From NCBI GenBank assembly GCA_020024395.1, contig JAHHTV010000071.1:1-7493 (forward strand): a stretch of DNA of 7,493 bases, in the 5' to 3' direction. The translations under genes and the position numbers were made by a program. The stretch comes from Anaerotignum sp. (GTDB lineage: Bacteria; Bacillota; Clostridia; Lachnospirales; Anaerotignaceae). Positions 6,506 to 7,493 of the stretch are shown here, in pieces; position 1 is the first letter of the stretch, and the number at the start of each line of letters is the position of its first letter. The notes under the pieces are model-generated. The model was not told where the DNA came from. It ran no database searches and saw only the letters and a program-made list of their open reading frames with translations.

Positions 6506-6515
6506 TCATGCACTT

Positions 6516-6938
6516 TTACACCACATAAAAACCATCTACACAAAAATAAAGCAATGCTCCAATCAATTTCCCAAGTGCAAACGAAACCACAAACCAAGTA
6601 ATCCCCTTTGTCAATTTTGTACGCCGCATCAATATTGGCATCACATTCAACACTTCTGCAAGTGCCACTGTTAACACTCCCACAAATATACCACAACAAA
6701 GCCCATACAGCACAATCAAAATGATAGGCAAGTGCATCTGTATATCACAATACATCATGGCTGTACCAAATAGCCCGCCCAGTAATATAGCATCTTCATA
6801 ACACCGAATATATTGTTGTGTTTTTGTTCTTTGTGCCATTCTTGGCACAATGCCAATCGCCGCAATAAAAGCAAATGTACCTGCTGCCACAACCACACCA
6901 GAACCAAATCCCAAAAGTATCGCCACAACATCTTTCAT
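6516..6938 (-). CDS. spoVAB: Stage V sporulation protein AB (SpoVAB)
   Basis: The 140-residue product is nearly all hydrophobic, with four probable membrane segments (about 4-30, 48-65, 70-95 and 112-134). I recognise SpoVAB from GSGVVVAAGTFAFIAAIGIVPR near the N-terminus, LCCGIFVGVLTVALAEVLNVMPIL in the third segment region and SFALGKLIGALLYF near the end. The length equals that of B. subtilis SpoVAB, about 141 residues. SpoVA proteins form the inner spore membrane system that takes up Ca-dipicolinate during sporulation and releases it at germination; the exact role of AB is not defined. The gene overlaps spoVAA by ATGA and has a modest AGGA site about 10 bases upstream. It is followed by clpB rather than spoVAC. 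In B. subtilis the operon is transcribed in the forespore by sigma-G; the promoter would be outside this window. Confidence 0.93.
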   Translation of the reverse strand: MKDVVAILLGFGSGVVVAAGTFAFIAAIGIVPRMAQRTKTQQYIRCYEDAILLGGLFGTAMMYCDIQMHLPIILIVLYGLCCGIFVGVLTVALAEVLNVMPILMRRTKLTKGITWFVVSFALGKLIGALLYFCVDGFYVV

Positions 6939-7493
6939 GATTTCTGTTTCCTTTCTTGTTGTTTGCTCAATTCTTTTATTTTACTTGTAATGGTTTCTTG
7001 TTCATATGTGTGCATCTCTATTTCAATGGGTGTAGGGTCTTTTGATAATGCCAATTTTGAAAAATGGTTAAAAAATACCAATATCCCCACAACAAGCCCC
7101 AATGTATAAGGCAGAGCCAAAAGCAAAGGCAAATCTTTGTTTTCTCCAAAAAAGATATAGTAATAATTTTGAAATATCAAAGGTAATTGCGTATCTGTAT
7201 GAAAACACATAATCGTTGTTGCTGCACCACAAAACAATACCGCTGACACAAACAATATTTTTGCCCAAATCAAAAACGGATTTTTATTTTTTTCATTTGG
7301 GTGATATTCCACCAATATATCCATTTCTCCCACATTAGAAACCGTTGCTTTTGGATATACATTTGTAATTTCTCGAATAATATCCAAAACAGAAATCAAA
7401 TATGTGTTTTGTGTTTCTTTTGGCACTTGAAATATTGGCAAATGTTCTAATTTTTGCATCATATCAATCGGTGCATATACTTCTGCAATATCT
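6935..7493 (-). CDS. spoVAA: Stage V sporulation protein AA (SpoVAA), 5' end cut off
   Basis: The frame stays open to the right edge, so the ATG at 7462 is internal rather than the true start. About 185 residues are visible, and comparison with the roughly 206-residue B. subtilis protein suggests about 20 are missing. Numbered from the ATG at 7462, a soluble N-terminal region (LPIFQVPKETQN, then ISVLDIIREI) precedes two membrane segments at about 62-87 and 111-133. Between and after them lie the family landmarks IMCFHTD, GENKDLPLLLALPYTLGL, VFFNHF and PTPIEIEM. The tail is charged. SpoVAA is a membrane component of the spore dipicolinic-acid channel system, and its N-terminal part is thought to face solution and bind partners. 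It overlaps spoVAB by four bases, implying coupled translation. Confidence 0.93.
   Translation of the reverse strand, partial: DIAEVYAPIDMMQKLEHLPIFQVPKETQNTYLISVLDIIREITNVYPKATVSNVGEMDILVEYHPNEKNKNPFLIWAKILFVSAVLFCGAATTIMCFHTDTQLPLIFQNYYYIFFGENKDLPLLLALPYTLGLVVGILVFFNHFSKLALSKDPTPIEIEMHTYEQETITSKIKELSKQQERKQKS

Noticed and set aside
6475..6699. A 74-codon minus-strand frame overlapping the end of spoVAB
   Set aside because: It is a shifted reading of spoVAB running into the A-tract region, with no recognisable domain or ribosome binding site.

Overview
The window looks like chromosomal core sequence from an AT-rich, endospore-forming Firmicute, most likely a member of Clostridia. The reasons are the low GC content, strong Shine-Dalgarno sites, sporulation genes spoVAA and spoVAB, a HrcA/CIRCE-controlled clpB, and the Firmicute order ylxM-ffh-rpsP-khpA-rimM-trmD. 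A genus cannot be fixed from sequence reading alone. All eight genes lie on the minus strand, so transcription runs from the right edge to the left. The long plus-strand open frames are shadows of these genes.

Reading in the direction of transcription there are three blocks. (1) 7493-6516: spoVAA (5' end cut off by the window edge) and spoVAB, joined by an ATGA overlap. They encode membrane proteins of the SpoVA system, which moves dipicolinic acid in spores. The usual next gene, spoVAC, is absent. (2) 6505-3728: an A-tract-rich region, a perfect CIRCE operator laid over a consensus promoter, the clpB disaggregase gene, and an intrinsic terminator. (3) 3693-11: a strong promoter flanked by two copies of an unassigned 22-bp palindrome, then a tight operon. 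It holds ylxM and ffh (signal recognition particle), rpsP (ribosomal protein S16), khpA (KH-domain RNA-binding protein), rimM (30S maturation) and trmD (tRNA m1G37 methyltransferase). The usual last gene, rplS, would lie beyond the left edge.

The third block couples ribosome assembly, tRNA modification and co-translational protein targeting. It differs from the Bacillus subtilis arrangement in lacking ylqD; that slot holds a GC-rich hairpin with a U-rich tail. The gene content is conserved and I see no new gene system, mobile element, CRISPR array, tRNA or rRNA. The signals most worth a second look are regulatory: the paired palindromes at the ylxM promoter, the hairpin in the khpA-rimM gap, the phased A-tracts upstream of clpB, and the separation of spoVAA-spoVAB from the rest of spoVA.
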